Assembly: GCA_051294375.1 (NCBI GenBank)
Contig: JBJCIZ010000028.1
Coordinates: 2,025,053-2,089,052, forward strand
DNA: 64,000 nt
DNA from: Paraspadella gotoi
Lineage: Eukaryota; Chaetognatha
Reading direction: 5' to 3'
Position numbers and translations under genes: made by a program. The number at the start of each line of letters is the position of its first letter. The first letter of the stretch is position 1. Below the pieces are notes generated by a model that did no database searches, had not been told where the DNA came from, and saw only the letters and a list, made by a program, of their open reading frames with translations. Below, one piece after another: positions 36,473 through 46,853 of the stretch.

Positions 36473-36735
36473 TCATTTCAGCGAAGGTCTTCTTCTATCA
36501 TCTTCGGCCCTCATTTCTTGCGGCTCTCCATTGGTACAGCTGCGTCAGATCAACTCCCGATGTTCTTCTTCCAGATCAGTACGATCCGTTCGCCCATGTC
36601 GTCGATCCGAGAGATTGATCTGATCCGAATCTGCTGGAACCGTTCTGCATCTGACCAGCAAGTGCCACGAGGCGTAGATCTTGATGTTTTTCGCGGTCCG
36701 CCGAGGCGGGGGACGTGATGCTTCGTGTCGGACAT
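36473..36735 (-). pseudogene. HSBP1: HSBP1-like sequence, single exon, frame-broken
   Basis: Heat shock factor binding protein 1 is a small (76 residues in human) coiled-coil protein that binds HSF1 and oligomerises. On the minus strand an ATG at 36735 starts MSDTKHHVP. Then, across several one-base frame changes, the HSBP1 landmarks appear in order: the DPKN-x-QDL start, LLVQMQ, NRFQQ, SDQI, SRIDDMGERI, DLE, KNIG and a TQ near the end, with a tail ending at TGA 36473-36475. The RIDDMGERI core is intact in one frame. Total length fits an 80-90 residue protein without introns. At least four indels separate the pieces, so it is either a processed pseudogene or a real gene spoiled by consensus errors. 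Both are plausible, since nearby contigs show the same error type. Confidence 0.72.
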
Positions 36736-37026
36736 TTTTTTATTATTAGCGACAAAATATATCTTAATATTCAAGTGTCACGAGGACGCGTTTGTTTGAT
36801 CGCTTAATTTATTGAATATTAAGGACTGCATTATCGGTGAGAACAAAACTTACTAGAAAAATATTATTTGATTTTAATTTTGTTTTCTTTTCTTTTTGGT
36901 TGTTTGTTGTTTTTTTTCTATTTAAAGAGGTTTCAACTTAAAATCGAATGTTTTTTTTTCTTAAATATAAATGTTTTCTTTCTCTTCCTTTCAATTTCTC
37001 ACAATACTTCCCCCACACACACACAA

Positions 37027-37740
37027 ATGTATCAACCCTGCTCTCCACCGGTGCCTCTCTCGCCCTTTGGCGAATTCAAGCATCTCATTCCTGTCGGCGA
37101 TGTCCCTTCGCCGAGATACGGTCACAGTGGATGGAGTTTCGAAGGGAAACTTTATTTCTTAGGAGGACTCGGCCCAAAAGGAGAAGGAGGCGATTTGGTG
37201 GAGATGACACTACGACCGGGAATGTTTTTAAACAATCAGTTGATTCAATTCGATCCAGAGAATAATTGTTTTTCTCTTTTCCCTACAAAAGGTCAACCGC
37301 CTTCCCCTCGAATCTTTTTTGCTGAAGCTCGATTGAAAGAAAATGTTTACATTCATGGCGGATGGGGTAATAAAGTTCTTAATGATTTCCACTTTTTGAA
37401 CATGAAGAGTCAAAGTTGGTCATCGCTGACATTTGGTCTTCCTGCTGCCATTTGCCATCACACCCTCTCCCCCATCTCAGCCTCTCAACTCGTCCTGGTT
37501 GGCGGCCTAACTTCTTCCGGTCCATCAAAAAAAATATTCGTTTTCGACGTCAAAGACTCGAGTTTTACAAAAGTTCAGAATCTTCCTTCCGAATTCTGCG
37601 GCGACGATGAAGGGTTGTTTGCTCATCGCGCGATCGTCGTCACGAAAGAAAAGCGAGCGACGGGTCTTATCTGCGTCGGAGGATATCTTGATGGCAATAA
37701 TAACAAACATCCAAATCACATCATCAAATTCGATCTTTAA
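37027..37740 (+). CDS. Kelch-repeat protein, 237 residues
   Basis: Clean plus-strand frame from ATG 37027 to TAA 37740. The frame stays open upstream to 36868, but that part is low-complexity, Phe-rich and T-rich DNA, so the ATG after cacacacacaa is preferred. Kelch blades are visible as PSPRYGHSGWSFEGKLYFLG with GG, then PSPRIFFAEARLKENVYIHG followed by GW, then a third with ASQLVLVGGLTSSG, and a fourth with AIVVTKEK...GLICVGGYLDG. This gives about four partial beta-propeller blades, fewer than the usual five to seven, so the protein is short or further exons exist. Such proteins are usually protein-binding adaptors, but nothing here says which partner. A decayed copy lies 10 kb upstream. 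The gene lies inside the span of the NOSTRIN-like gene on the opposite strand. Confidence 0.85.
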   Translation: MYQPCSPPVPLSPFGEFKHLIPVGDVPSPRYGHSGWSFEGKLYFLGGLGPKGEGGDLVEMTLRPGMFLNNQLIQFDPENNCFSLFPTKGQPPSPRIFFAEARLKENVYIHGGWGNKVLNDFHFLNMKSQSWSSLTFGLPAAICHHTLSPISASQLVLVGGLTSSGPSKKIFVFDVKDSSFTKVQNLPSEFCGDDEGLFAHRAIVVTKEKRATGLICVGGYLDGNNNKHPNHIIKFDL

Positions 37741-38100
37741 CTTTCTGGTGCAATTCCTTTACGTTGGCAAATCCAAAAATGAGAGTGTACAGGAGAGATT
37801 CAACTGGGTTAACATTGGTTTAAGTATATTATAAAAAAACTAACATTTATTAGAAATTTAGAATACAAAATCTTTTGATCTCATAACTGTTTGACAAATC
37901 AATTTTGTAACGTTTGTAATGTTGGTATCTTTGTATTCTTTTAATAAATCAGTTAATCATTAACATTTGTAATGCAAAGTAACGTCAAAAGTAATAAACA
38001 GTTTTACAGTTAATTTTAATTTAATTTTAATTTGTCAGCATATAGTTAATTAAACATGCGGCTATTACTTAACTTATTTACAATATTTTTTTCATTCAGG

Positions 38101-38186
38101 GAGAGAGAGAGAGAGAGAGAAAAAAAGAGAAAACAAGAGAGTAAAAACAAGAGAGTGAAAGAGAGAAAGAGAGAAATAAAGAGACA
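38101..38186. repeat. GA-rich microsatellite
   Basis: gagaga run followed by aagagaaa/gagtgaaag units. Another GA-rich stretch is at 38359-38500. Confidence 0.85.
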
Positions 38187-38553
38187 CATTTGATTTGATT
38201 GGTAATGCTTAAAAATGTGACGGCCAACACAATAAATATTTTTACAGAGCAGTACATAAATTTATGTTCAAACGAAAAGTATTAAGTCTACATAATTTAC
38301 AAATATAAAAGTAATTTAAGTTAGTTATCATCGAACCCTTTCCGTTTTTTATATTCCAGAGAGATGAGAGAGAAAGAGTGCGTAGAGAGGAGAGAGTGGA
38401 AGAGAGAGTAAAGAAAAGTAAAAAAAAATTAAGAAAGAAAGGAAGAGGCGCGAGACGTGAGTTGAAGGAGGAGAATGTGTTAGGAGAGAGAGGTAGGAGC
38501 CGAGGTCACCCCCGAGCACGACGGGACTTTTCCATTTCTCTCTCAATCCTCAC

Positions 38554-39114
38554 CTCGCATTTTGTTGGGCGACGACTCTTCCAACCTTCGGAATTCGTTC
38601 GTCGGGTCGCGGCGGCGGTGGCCATTCCTGTTTCTGAAGCCGTCTCGGCGGCCGGCGTGGTCGTTGCGGGTTTGGCCGTCGGCTGCGNNNNNNNNNNNNN
38701 NNNNNNNNNNNNNNNNNNNNNNNNNNNNNNNNNNNNNNNNNNNNNNNNNNNNNNNNNNNNNNNNNNNNNNNNNNNNNNNNNNNNNNNNNNNNNNNNNNNN
38801 NNNNNNNNNNNNNNNNNNNNNNNNNNNNNNNNNNNNNNNNNNNNNNNNNNNNNNNNNNNNNNNNNNNNNNNNNNNNNNNNNNNNNNNNNNNNNNNNNNNN
38901 NNNNNNNNNNNNNNNNNNNNNNNNNNNNNNNNNNNNNNNNNNNNNNNNNNNNNNNNNNNNNNNNNNNNNNNNNNNNNNNNNNNNNNNNNNNNNNNNNNNN
39001 NNNNNNNNNNNNNNNNNNNNNNNNNNNNNNNNNNNNNNNNNNNNNNNNNCTGCATCCTGTTCTGAAGCGTCGGCGGCGGCGTCGTCGTCGTTTCCCGTCG
39101 CTGCGTCACCAATA
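38554..39114 (-). CDS. NOSTRIN: NOSTRIN-like gene, probable exon(s) interrupted by 362-N gap
   Basis: On the minus strand a strong acceptor (ccccccttcacctcag) precedes 39114 and a strong donor (GCGAG|gtgagg) follows 38554. The two readable ends (39050-39114 and 38554-38687) are GC-rich and open in more than one frame. Ns fill 38688-39049. By position this should encode the F-BAR middle (AW helix and following) after the FCH exon. I could not match residues with confidence, and frames may be shifted by indels. One exon or two cannot be told apart because of the gap. Confidence 0.4.
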
Positions 39115-39124
39115 CTGAGGTGAA

Positions 39125-39837
39125 GGGGGGGGGGACGGAATGAAGAAAGGATTATATTATGACCGACATAATTCGGTTTACTTTTGTTTTTGGAACGTCA
39201 TGACAGAAATTTAATTCAAGAGATTAATTTTTTTTCCCCCAGCTCTTACAATATTATATATGCGATTTTATTCAAATACAACAAGGTTGATTCAGTACAC
39301 TCATCATCGACAAACAAACATAGACTAAGTCTGAGCAAACAAAAAGCATAATAAAATAGAGAGAAAAAAAAAAACCAAAAACAGTTAATTAAATAAAATT
39401 AATTCATTAAAATGTAAACAATTAAAAATTGTTTTTATGTTGTAAAAAACGGAAGGAGTTTCTGAAGAACGATTATTAAATATTACATTATTACATATTT
39501 ATAACACATTATTACACATTTATTACACAATATTACATATTACACTATTAGTATTACATTGGTTTGCACTTAACGATTAATATTTAGTTCAGTCAACGTC
39601 AAGTAGCCTTTCAAAAGGTTTTTTATTTTTATTTTTTTTTTATCAAGATTTTTTTCAATTCCTAATTGTAAGCACTAATCACAATCTTATTTCTTTTTTT
39701 TTGTTCGTACCTGTAGAAATACAATAATTTTCTTTTAAATATACATTTGTATTCACGCTTCTTGTTTTCTAAACCCAAAATCTTTGTTTTACCTTCAGTG
39801 CAAAAACAATTTGTTAAATTACAATGTTAACATTAAG

Positions 39838-39898
<61 letters not shown>

Positions 39899-40248
39899 AT
39901 TTGAATTTGAATTTATTCAATGGGGATTTAGGCACAAAATAATACAATAGGCCATAAAAAGCTACTTCATTACATTTAAGTCTACGAATTTAGGCATTCA
40001 TCATGAAATCTTTCCAATTTACAATTTATGCATGTATTTTCCCTTTGTAAATAATCCCATCCCAACACTGTTGGGATCGGCTAGAACCAAATTCCGNNNN
40101 NNNNNNTTTTCAATCCCCGTACAGCAAAGTTTTTAACATAGTCATATAATATAACCAATCAATGTTCGCTGATGGCACGTTGTTCATAATTGACATTTAT
40201 AATTTTTCGTAATTAAATTTCACCACGCTATAATCCTGAGGTTTTAAC
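39125..40248. other. AT-rich intron of NOSTRIN-like gene
   Basis: No coding signal. It contains a long GA microsatellite at 39840-39898 and a 10-N gap at 40097-40106. Confidence 0.6.
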
Positions 40249-40447
40249 CTTTTAACGTCTCCTCCTCCTCCTCCTCCTCCCTCCGCCTCCTCGCACATCC
40301 TCCTCAACTTGGAGGATATCCTGGCGAGCGACTTGGCGTAATGAAGCTGAAGGTCGACCCTCTCTTGAAGGAGAGCCGAGGCGTCGCGGGTGAAGTCCGA
40401 GTTGGTCTTCAGGACGCGGAGGAGAACCTCGAGGCCGGGGGTGGAGC
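40249..40447 (-). CDS. NOSTRIN: NOSTRIN-like gene, FCH (F-BAR N-terminal) exon 2
   Basis: Minus-strand exon after acceptor cgggacag. It encodes STPGLEVLLRVLKTNSDFTR, then DASALLQERVDLQLHYAKSL, ARISSKLRRMCEEA and a Gly run. This is the FCH motif (G-x-EVL-x3-K-x5-F, LLQER-x-x-LE-x-YAK-x-L-x-K-x-x-x-KL), and NOSTRIN has VTSVLQQRANLEISYAKGLQ at the same place. The first two bases complete the Gly codon left by exon 1, so the join is in phase. The donor may be AAAAG|gttaaa (end 40249) or GAC|gttaaa (end 40257). A Gly/Glu microsatellite-like GGA run codes the end. The domain binds curved membrane and dimerises. Confidence 0.9.
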
Positions 40448-40545
40448 CTGTCCCGGGGGGGGGTAGGATAGGGTGGTTCGGATAGGGGATTGGGATTAGG
40501 ATAGTGATTAGGATAGGGATTAGGATTGTGTGAGATGGTCAGAGT
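40440..40545. repeat. GGATAGGGATTAG simple repeat next to exon 2
   Basis: Short ggatagg/gattagg units on the plus strand, in the intron just before the exon 2 acceptor. A similar motif family is found at 55160-55210 and, as CCTATCC on the plus strand, at 60838-61112. Confidence 0.7.
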
Positions 40546-40687
40546 GAAAAATGGTATCAAGGTTATGACGATTGAGAATTTAAGTACATACATATGAAAC
40601 GAGCAATTATAAATTAATCTTGGATCAATGAGTGGATCTATCAGTCCTTCTATAAATCAATCAATAAATAAATCAATCAATCATCAC

Positions 40688-40760
40688 CTGAATTTGCCCA
40701 AAACGAATCCCGAAAGGGAAAGGCGACTAGAGACTCTGACTCTGTTGATGACGACGCCAT
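40688..40760 (-). CDS. NOSTRIN: NOSTRIN-like gene, first coding exon
   Basis: Minus-strand ATG at 40760 encodes MASSSTESESLVAFPFRDSF, then WANS, ending one base into a Gly codon before the donor CAG|gtgatga at 40688. The FRDSFW string is the usual start of F-BAR proteins (F-x-D-x-F-W), and the phase fits exon 2. A TC tract (GA on the plus strand, 40766-40802) lies directly upstream of the ATG, so the 5' leader or promoter is made largely of this microsatellite. The whole gene would span at least 37 kb on the minus strand, ending beyond the gap at 2718-3050. Confidence 0.82.
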
Positions 40761-40765
<5 letters not shown>

Positions 40766-40804
<39 letters not shown>

Positions 40805-40850
40805 GAGCAGGAGAGTGAAGAGAGCGAGAGAGAGAGAGAGAGCAGAGAAG
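40766..40850. repeat. GA microsatellite at the NOSTRIN-like start codon
   Basis: GA run beginning six bases from the start codon on the template side. It may hold the promoter or 5' leader of the NOSTRIN-like gene. GA/TC tracts can bind GAGA-type factors in arthropods; this is inference only. Confidence 0.7.
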
Positions 40851-40855
40851 AGATG

Positions 40856-41052
40856 ACGGTGCTTAAAAATCGTCTTTTTTTATATCGAATGGCCTTTCAT
40901 TTTTAAACTTGACTTCGATTTACTGTAAATATTTTATATTTTAAACGAGTTTAAAACCGAAAAGAAAATTAGATCGACAGAGAAAAACAAAGTCTTGTCT
41001 TTCGGATTGAGTTAAATTTTCCCGTCGATGACACGAAAATTCGAACTTTGAA

Positions 41053-41128
<76 letters not shown>

Positions 41129-41206
41129 ACTGACCATTTAAAGTGTCGCTTAATTTAACCGAATCTCGCCATTGGTTATCGTGGTGTTATTCGATTTCTT
41201 TTTTTC
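40856..41206. repeat. Gap-flanking duplicate, left copy
   Basis: The stretch from cttaaaaatcgtctttttttatatcg through the TC run to gatttctttttttc is repeated after the 25-N gap (41246-41585) with only small indels. Unmerged contig ends are the simplest explanation. Confidence 0.92.
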
Positions 41207-41231
41207 NNNNNNNNNNNNNNNNNNNNNNNNN

Positions 41232-41433
41232 AGAGAAAACTGAGACTTAAAAATCGTCTTTTTTTATATCGAATGGCCTTTCATTTTAAACTTGACTTCG
41301 ATTTACTGATTTAATATTTTTATATTTTAAACGAGTTTAAAACGAAAGAAAATTAGATCGAGCAGAAAAAACAAAGTCTTGTCTTTCGGATTGAGTTAAA
41401 TTTTCCGTCGATGACACGAAAATTCGAACTTTG

Positions 41434-41502
<69 letters not shown>

Positions 41503-41600
41503 ACTGACATTTAAGTGTCGCTTAATTAACGGAATCTCGCCATTGGTTATCGTTGTTGTTATTTCGATTTCTTCTTTTTTTCACCGCAGTGAAAGAATCA
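41232..41600. repeat. Gap-flanking duplicate, right copy
   Basis: Same sequence as 40856-41206, including a TC microsatellite (41433-41500). It continues beyond where the left copy stops. Confidence 0.92.
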
Positions 41601-42154
41601 AATCTCTCTCTGTTTTTTTTTTTTTTTTTCACCCGCAGGAAAAGATCCAATCGTTTTGGCTTTTGAAAGAAAACCACAATTTTTTTTATTGGCTTCTTTT
41701 TCGCAATGTAGAAATTATTTCATTAGTTCAATGGGTTCTACATTTTTATGAAACTTCTTAGCGCTAAGTAATCTTAACATTAAATTGTTATAGTTTAATT
41801 GATATAATTGAATTCATCTTACTACTACTAAAATTTCAGTTGTAGAAAATAAAACGAAGAAAGACAATATTTAATGAAAATGATTAAAATTGTTTTGGTG
41901 CAAAAATATTTTTTTATATTTTTGTGAAAATGGTTCGTGCTAAACTCTTAGGAAGTTAGGAGAATACAATAACAATTTATAGCAGATTAGTATTTAAAAT
42001 ATAATGGATGAAAATGAAACATCAAAAGATAAGAACAATTTTTTAAATTTTTTAAATTACTAGATTTTCACTTACTTTAAGTATTCATTCACATAAGCCA
42101 ATTGGTTAAAATTCTTTAGCTTCATAGAGTTTTTATCCCTCATTGTAATTTACA

Positions 42155-42335
42155 GAATTGAGTGACTAAGAAGTCTGGGACCGTGAGTCTTGATTGAAAG
42201 CTTGCAGGGACCTGCTTTGTCATTATCTTGTAAGAGTGATGGAGGCCTTGAACCACCAAAGCCTGTCACAGGTAACCCGGCTAATGCCATAGTTTAATTT
42301 TTATATTGGACGGACCAATTTCATATTGTAAAACA
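42155..42335. repeat. Dispersed repeat family S2, copy 1
   Basis: Contains gctttgtcattatcttgtaa, tgatggaggcc and aaccaccaaagcctgt, then, further on, tttttatattggacggacca. The core recurs in the opposite direction at 48750-48835 and, more diverged, in the same direction at 50040-50190 (accatcaaagcctgttc ... tttttatattgggtgtaccaatttcat). Confidence 0.75.
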
Positions 42336-42409
42336 ATGAATGGTTTATAGATTTCCGAAATGATATCAGCGTGATAGTTAGTATTAAAAACGACTAAATT
42401 AGTTTAGTT

Positions 42410-45400
42410 TTACAGCATCCAAATGACAAAAATCCATCCGGGAATGAAAATTAAAACCAACATCAAAAAATAAGGATAATTATTTGAATACGCGATCTCC
42501 ACTCGCTCCACAAATTCATTGACAAAAGCCGAGGCGTTGAAATTTTTCATTTTCCGAATAAAATTCGTTCCTCTTTCCAATTTACAACATCTAGCCACAT
42601 TTCGTAGTACATTGGCGTGGTTATATATTTCAGATACTATATCGGCGTCGTACGCAGTGATGTGGGTAAAAGTTAAGAATAAGTACCCGATAGTTTTCGT
42701 AGTTTCGTGTTCGATTTCTGTCATATGTCGGTGACATAATTTATAAGTAAAGTGATAGACGACACATCCGGAGAATATTGAGAATAATTTAAAAGAGATC
42801 CTAAATTTGTAACGTTCTATTGAAGGAAGGAAACAATTGGCCAAAAAATAAAGCGATGGAATTACGGAGCAACATAATATTACGAATCCGTAATCCTTTG
42901 AAAAAAGATAATAAAGACTTTCCCGAATGAGCGTTCGCATATCGGGGTCTTCATTATCAATGGATCCATTGTAATAATTCGCGCAAGAATTTAACGTCCT
43001 GTTGCATATTTTCAAAAAATGTTTTACGTTAAACCCTGTATTATATAATGGTACCACCTTGAGATTTATCAGAATGAAACCAGCGCAAACCATTCGATAA
43101 ATTGTTTGGACAAAACGACAAAATTTCAGTTTTTTAAAGATTCCAAAAATATTATCCAAGCTGAAGAAAATAAAATTAAACGCGGCGACCACGAATAATT
43201 TTGACATCAAGTTGGAAAATTTGAAAACGAGCCAATGAGAGCCGGGCAGTTTTTTATGGACTCTCGGTGCGTCCGGTTGGAATCGGCGAATTCCGTTATA
43301 AATGAAATAAGTGGTTTCTCGGGAAATGCGTATGCCAGATACGTCCAGCAAATTAATGTGGCGAATCGAATAATACAGATTCAAATAGATTAAAATCATT
43401 GCAGTTATCATCGGTAGTAATGACAGGCACATTTTTTTAAATCTTCTGATCAATAGTAGATACAGAATAGAGTAAAAAATGTTTAATGTTAAACTAATAA
43501 ACAGGGCAACGAGTTGTAGTCTAACATCCAAGTTTATTAGAAGATAATTTCCCAGAAAAACTATAATTTTTGGTTGTAAATCGTAATAATTATAAAGTTT
43601 GCAATCTTTCGAAGTAGCGTTGAAAGTTGGGTAGAATGAAAACCATAAATGATTCCAGGTGCTAATAATGTAGAACACGTCCCAATTTGTACTAAAACTA
43701 AATTTTTTTTATAATAAAAAACATTTTTAAAATGGCCGCTATCAAAGAAGGGGTCGCCGGACTTTATGGAGTGAGTTAAATATTTATACTTTTTTTCAGA
43801 AAACATTCAATAAAAAAAATATCTAATATGGCTCTAAACCCCAGTTATTATTTTTAAAATATTTATTTGTTGATAGAAAAGACAAAACATTTTTGGGATA
43901 ACTTTGAATTTTTAATACCAGATTCTGATGACTTATAAAAAGTTGTCCAAATAAAAAATAATTCTTTCTTAATATTTTGATAATAAGTGGCTCAAAAATA
44001 GGAAAAACTATAAAAAATTAACCTCATCATTATCTTTTGATGATTTTATCAGTTTTTTTTAAATTTGAAAAAACGTTGACATTTTAAAAAGTTGTAATTA
44101 TATTTTTTTCGACTTTTTATTCTCTACCAGAATCCATAATGAAATTATAGGATTAAAAAAAAAGTGATCTACCATAGGAAATTTCTGGCACATAAATTTC
44201 AGTTGCTTAGTCTTATGATCACTCAGAAATACAGTAGATAAAAAAAACATATTGCCTAGAAGATCATTTGAATTACCTAAAATAAGTTTTAAAGAGACAG
44301 TAATTATTGATAAGTGTTAATGACAGAACCGTTCAATATAAGCAGTCCCTGAGCTTCGGATCAGGCTGTAACACCATGTTACAGGCGGGTTAAGCGCCCC
44401 GTCCCTCTTAACTGCTAGGCGGCTACCGGGCTAGAACCCCGGACCTTTGGGTTGGGAGGCGAATGACTTGCCTCCGGCACCAATGGCCACTGATGAACGG
44501 TTGGTGGATTTTAGTCCACCATAGTTTTAATTTTTTAAGTCATTTTTGGGACGTGATCAAAAAATACCGAGTATCTACAAATCGACCCTCAGTGAGCAAA
44601 CAAAAATCCCGATTGTTTCCCAATACATTGTAAAAAGAAATCTTTGGCAAATCAATCATTTTCAAGCGACGCATTCCCCAATTTACTTTTACTTTATTCG
44701 CAATGTAATAATCTACTTTCACCGCGAAGAAAAATGAACACAACAAAAAATTCATCAAATGCTGAGCGACGATTTGGAATAAAAAGTTTTTGGATGATCG
44801 ATCGAAGGAAATTAAATCACGATTTGATCTTCCTTTTGTCATAATCATCCTTGATATTTCCCTCAATTCAGGTAAAGTACACACTCTAAATATTATAAAA
44901 ATTGCCACAATACCAAACCAGGGATGAAAGTAAACAATTTTAGTGAAAATCATCATGATGCAGATCGAAAGGCCGCAAATCGCCTGCGCGAATCCAAAAA
45001 CGTAACTCGAGAGACGCAAAGGTTTGGCCGCCTTTTGGAAAGTTGAGTGTCGCCGATCCATTGCGAATTTGCCCAAGCTGATAGTTGAGAACGCCACAGA
45101 TACGATGGTCGGGATTTCCTGTCCCACGTTCCAAGTGCATCTGTGACCGTCATAGGCGATTTCTCCCCAACCCAACAACAATTGAAAGCAATTGCAGGTT
45201 TTGTTTCCAATTTGTTTTAGAATTCCATTCTTATTCTCGTAAATGTTTCCTTTTACGCTCAAAGTGAGCAAATTTCCCATATCGTCCAAACCGGGGACGC
45301 AAATTCGATCCGTTTCTGACGTCCAGATCAAAACTGTGGCCAGAGTCTGAAGGAGGAGTTGGGGGTAAGACTCCAAGAGAACGTGCAGAATTTTGAGTCG

Positions 45401-46853
45401 TTCCAACAAAAACTCTTTTGCTTGAAAACGTTCCGCTGACAATAATGAACATGGAAGTATATTAGTATTTAGGTCAAGTCATTTTTTTTTCTTGTATTTC
45501 TATTTTTTCTTTTTTACCTTTCTTTCTTAGCTTTTCACTTATGGTGGACTAAAATCCACCAACCGTTCATCAGCGGCCATTGGTGCCGGAGGCAAGACAT
45601 TCGCCTCCGAACCCAAAGGTCCGGGGTTCTAGCCCGGTGGTCGTCTGGCAGTTAAGAGGGACGGGGCGCTTAACCTGCCTGTCTCTTCACACTATTATTA
45701 ATTTACTTGAATTGTAAGGAAAGAAGCGCACAGGTCCAAAAATGGAATATTATTGGAATATTTTTTCTTATTAACATATTTTACCGCTTTTAAGATAATC
45801 CACCGACGTTTTGTCCAAAGACAGATCCACCATTGCAGGAACGACTCCCAGTCCAAGCGAAAATAATCCGCTCGTCATATAAATTCGTTTGCGATTGCTG
45901 AGGAGTCGTGGAAAGAGTTCCTAGTACAACAAATCGTGATGAAGTTGGCCAGATTAAGTTAATTTTTGTTGTTTTTTTTAATTTTAACTTTAAAATAATA
46001 TGAATTGTAAAAATAATTTACAACTGATTCAACAAAAATAACAAAAATCATAATATGCAAACACCTTAATTAACAAGTGAAGATTTTGAAGAATGGTGGT
46101 TTTTTTACACAACTGCTTTCAGACACAAATATTGAAAATCAACGCAATATATAGTACCATATGAAGAGACAGTAACAATTGTTATATGTTAGTGACAGAA
46201 CCCTGAGCTTCGGATCAGGCTGTAACACCGTGTTACAGGCGGGTTAAACGCCCCGTCCCTCTTAACTGCTAGGCGACCACCGGGCTAGAACCCCGGACAT
46301 TTGGGTTGGGAGTCGAATGATTTGCCGCCAGCACCAATGGCTGTTGATGAACGATTGATGGATTTTAGTCTACCATACATATAAAATATTAAACTATTAA
46401 CCTTGGAGAGCGGTAATTGAAACCAGAGGCAAGTCATTTGCCTTCCAGCCCAAATGTCCGCGTTTTTACCTTCGAGCAGCTAATTTTGACCGACTGCTAA
46501 ACCGGCTTGTTCCGTGATGCTACAGCCCGATCCCAAGCTCAAGGATCGCTCTAATATGAGCGATTGACTCATTAATATTGCTAATATTGTCTCTACAATA
46601 ATTAAAATTGAATATTTCATGAAAAGCCGGGTTCACCGATCAAATGAATTACCTTGTTCCTCTTCAGGAAGATGTAACCGTGAATTGTGGACACGACACA
46701 GTGAACCATCAGGGTGACGGTCAAGACTCCGGCTAAAATAAGCAATTTGCGTGACTCACTGTGCAAAAACGAGTGAATCGTCCTGACGTCGGTGATCACG
46801 TCCAAAAGCGTGATGCCAACGTTCACAATCAACGCGAGAAGCGAGAGAACCAT
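42410..46853 (-). CDS. Multipass membrane protein, XK-like N-terminal half, 4 exons, about 828 residues
   Basis: Exons on the minus strand are 46653-46853, 45785-45920, 44568-45435 and 42410-43691. All donors and acceptors are GT/AG and every junction is in phase (phase 0, 1, 2). Exon 1 encodes two hydrophobic segments around LLDVITDVRTIHSFLH, like the first XK-family segments with a conserved Asp. Exon 2 is ELFPRLLSNRKRIYMTSGLF and on. Exon 3 starts AERFQAKEFLLERLKILHVL, followed by LESYPQLLLQ, which resembles the XK/XKR signature (a Leu-rich helix then ES-PQL-LQ), and later has further hydrophobic segments. Exon 4 adds about 426 residues with roughly eight more predicted membrane segments and ends GWIFVIWML. 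XK-related proteins are lipid scramblases or their partners, usually around 400-700 residues. The long C-terminal half is not like XK. The family assignment is tentative, but the gene itself is well supported. SINEs sit in introns 1, 2 and 3. Confidence 0.8.
43712..44291. other. AT-rich intron 3 of the XK-like gene
   Basis: No coding signal. The acceptor for exon 4 lies at 43692-43697 on the minus strand (ttttag). Confidence 0.7.
44292..44522 (-). mobile_element. SINE-like repeat, family S1, copy 2
   Basis: Full-length, about 231 bases. In element orientation it starts ATGGTGGAC and ends CTGTCTCTT. The flanks share ttaaaact on both sides as a target-site duplication. The B-box-like GGTTCTAGCCC and the 5' hairpin are present. 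It lies in intron 3 of the XK-like gene, in the gene's sense direction. Confidence 0.88.
45541..45687 (+). mobile_element. SINE-like repeat, family S1, copy 3 (internally deleted)
   Basis: Keeps the 5' hairpin, the B-box-like GGTTCTAGCCC and the 3' end gtctctt, but lacks the segment between cgcttaacctgcct and the terminus. Flanking ttcac repeats serve as target duplication. Intron 2 of the XK-like gene. Confidence 0.85.
46164..46376 (-). mobile_element. SINE-like repeat, family S1, copy 4
   Basis: About 213 bases with several substitutions and a short deletion before ccctgagcttcgg. Flanking atatg repeats. Intron 1 of the XK-like gene. Confidence 0.85.
46410..46600 (+). mobile_element. SINE-like repeat, family S1, old diverged copy 5
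   Basis: Recognisable by accggaggcaagtcatttgcc, then cccaaatgtccgcg, gatgctacagcccgatccc, aagctcaaggatcgctctaa and tattgtctct, but heavily changed. It implies that the family has been active over a long time. Confidence 0.6.
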
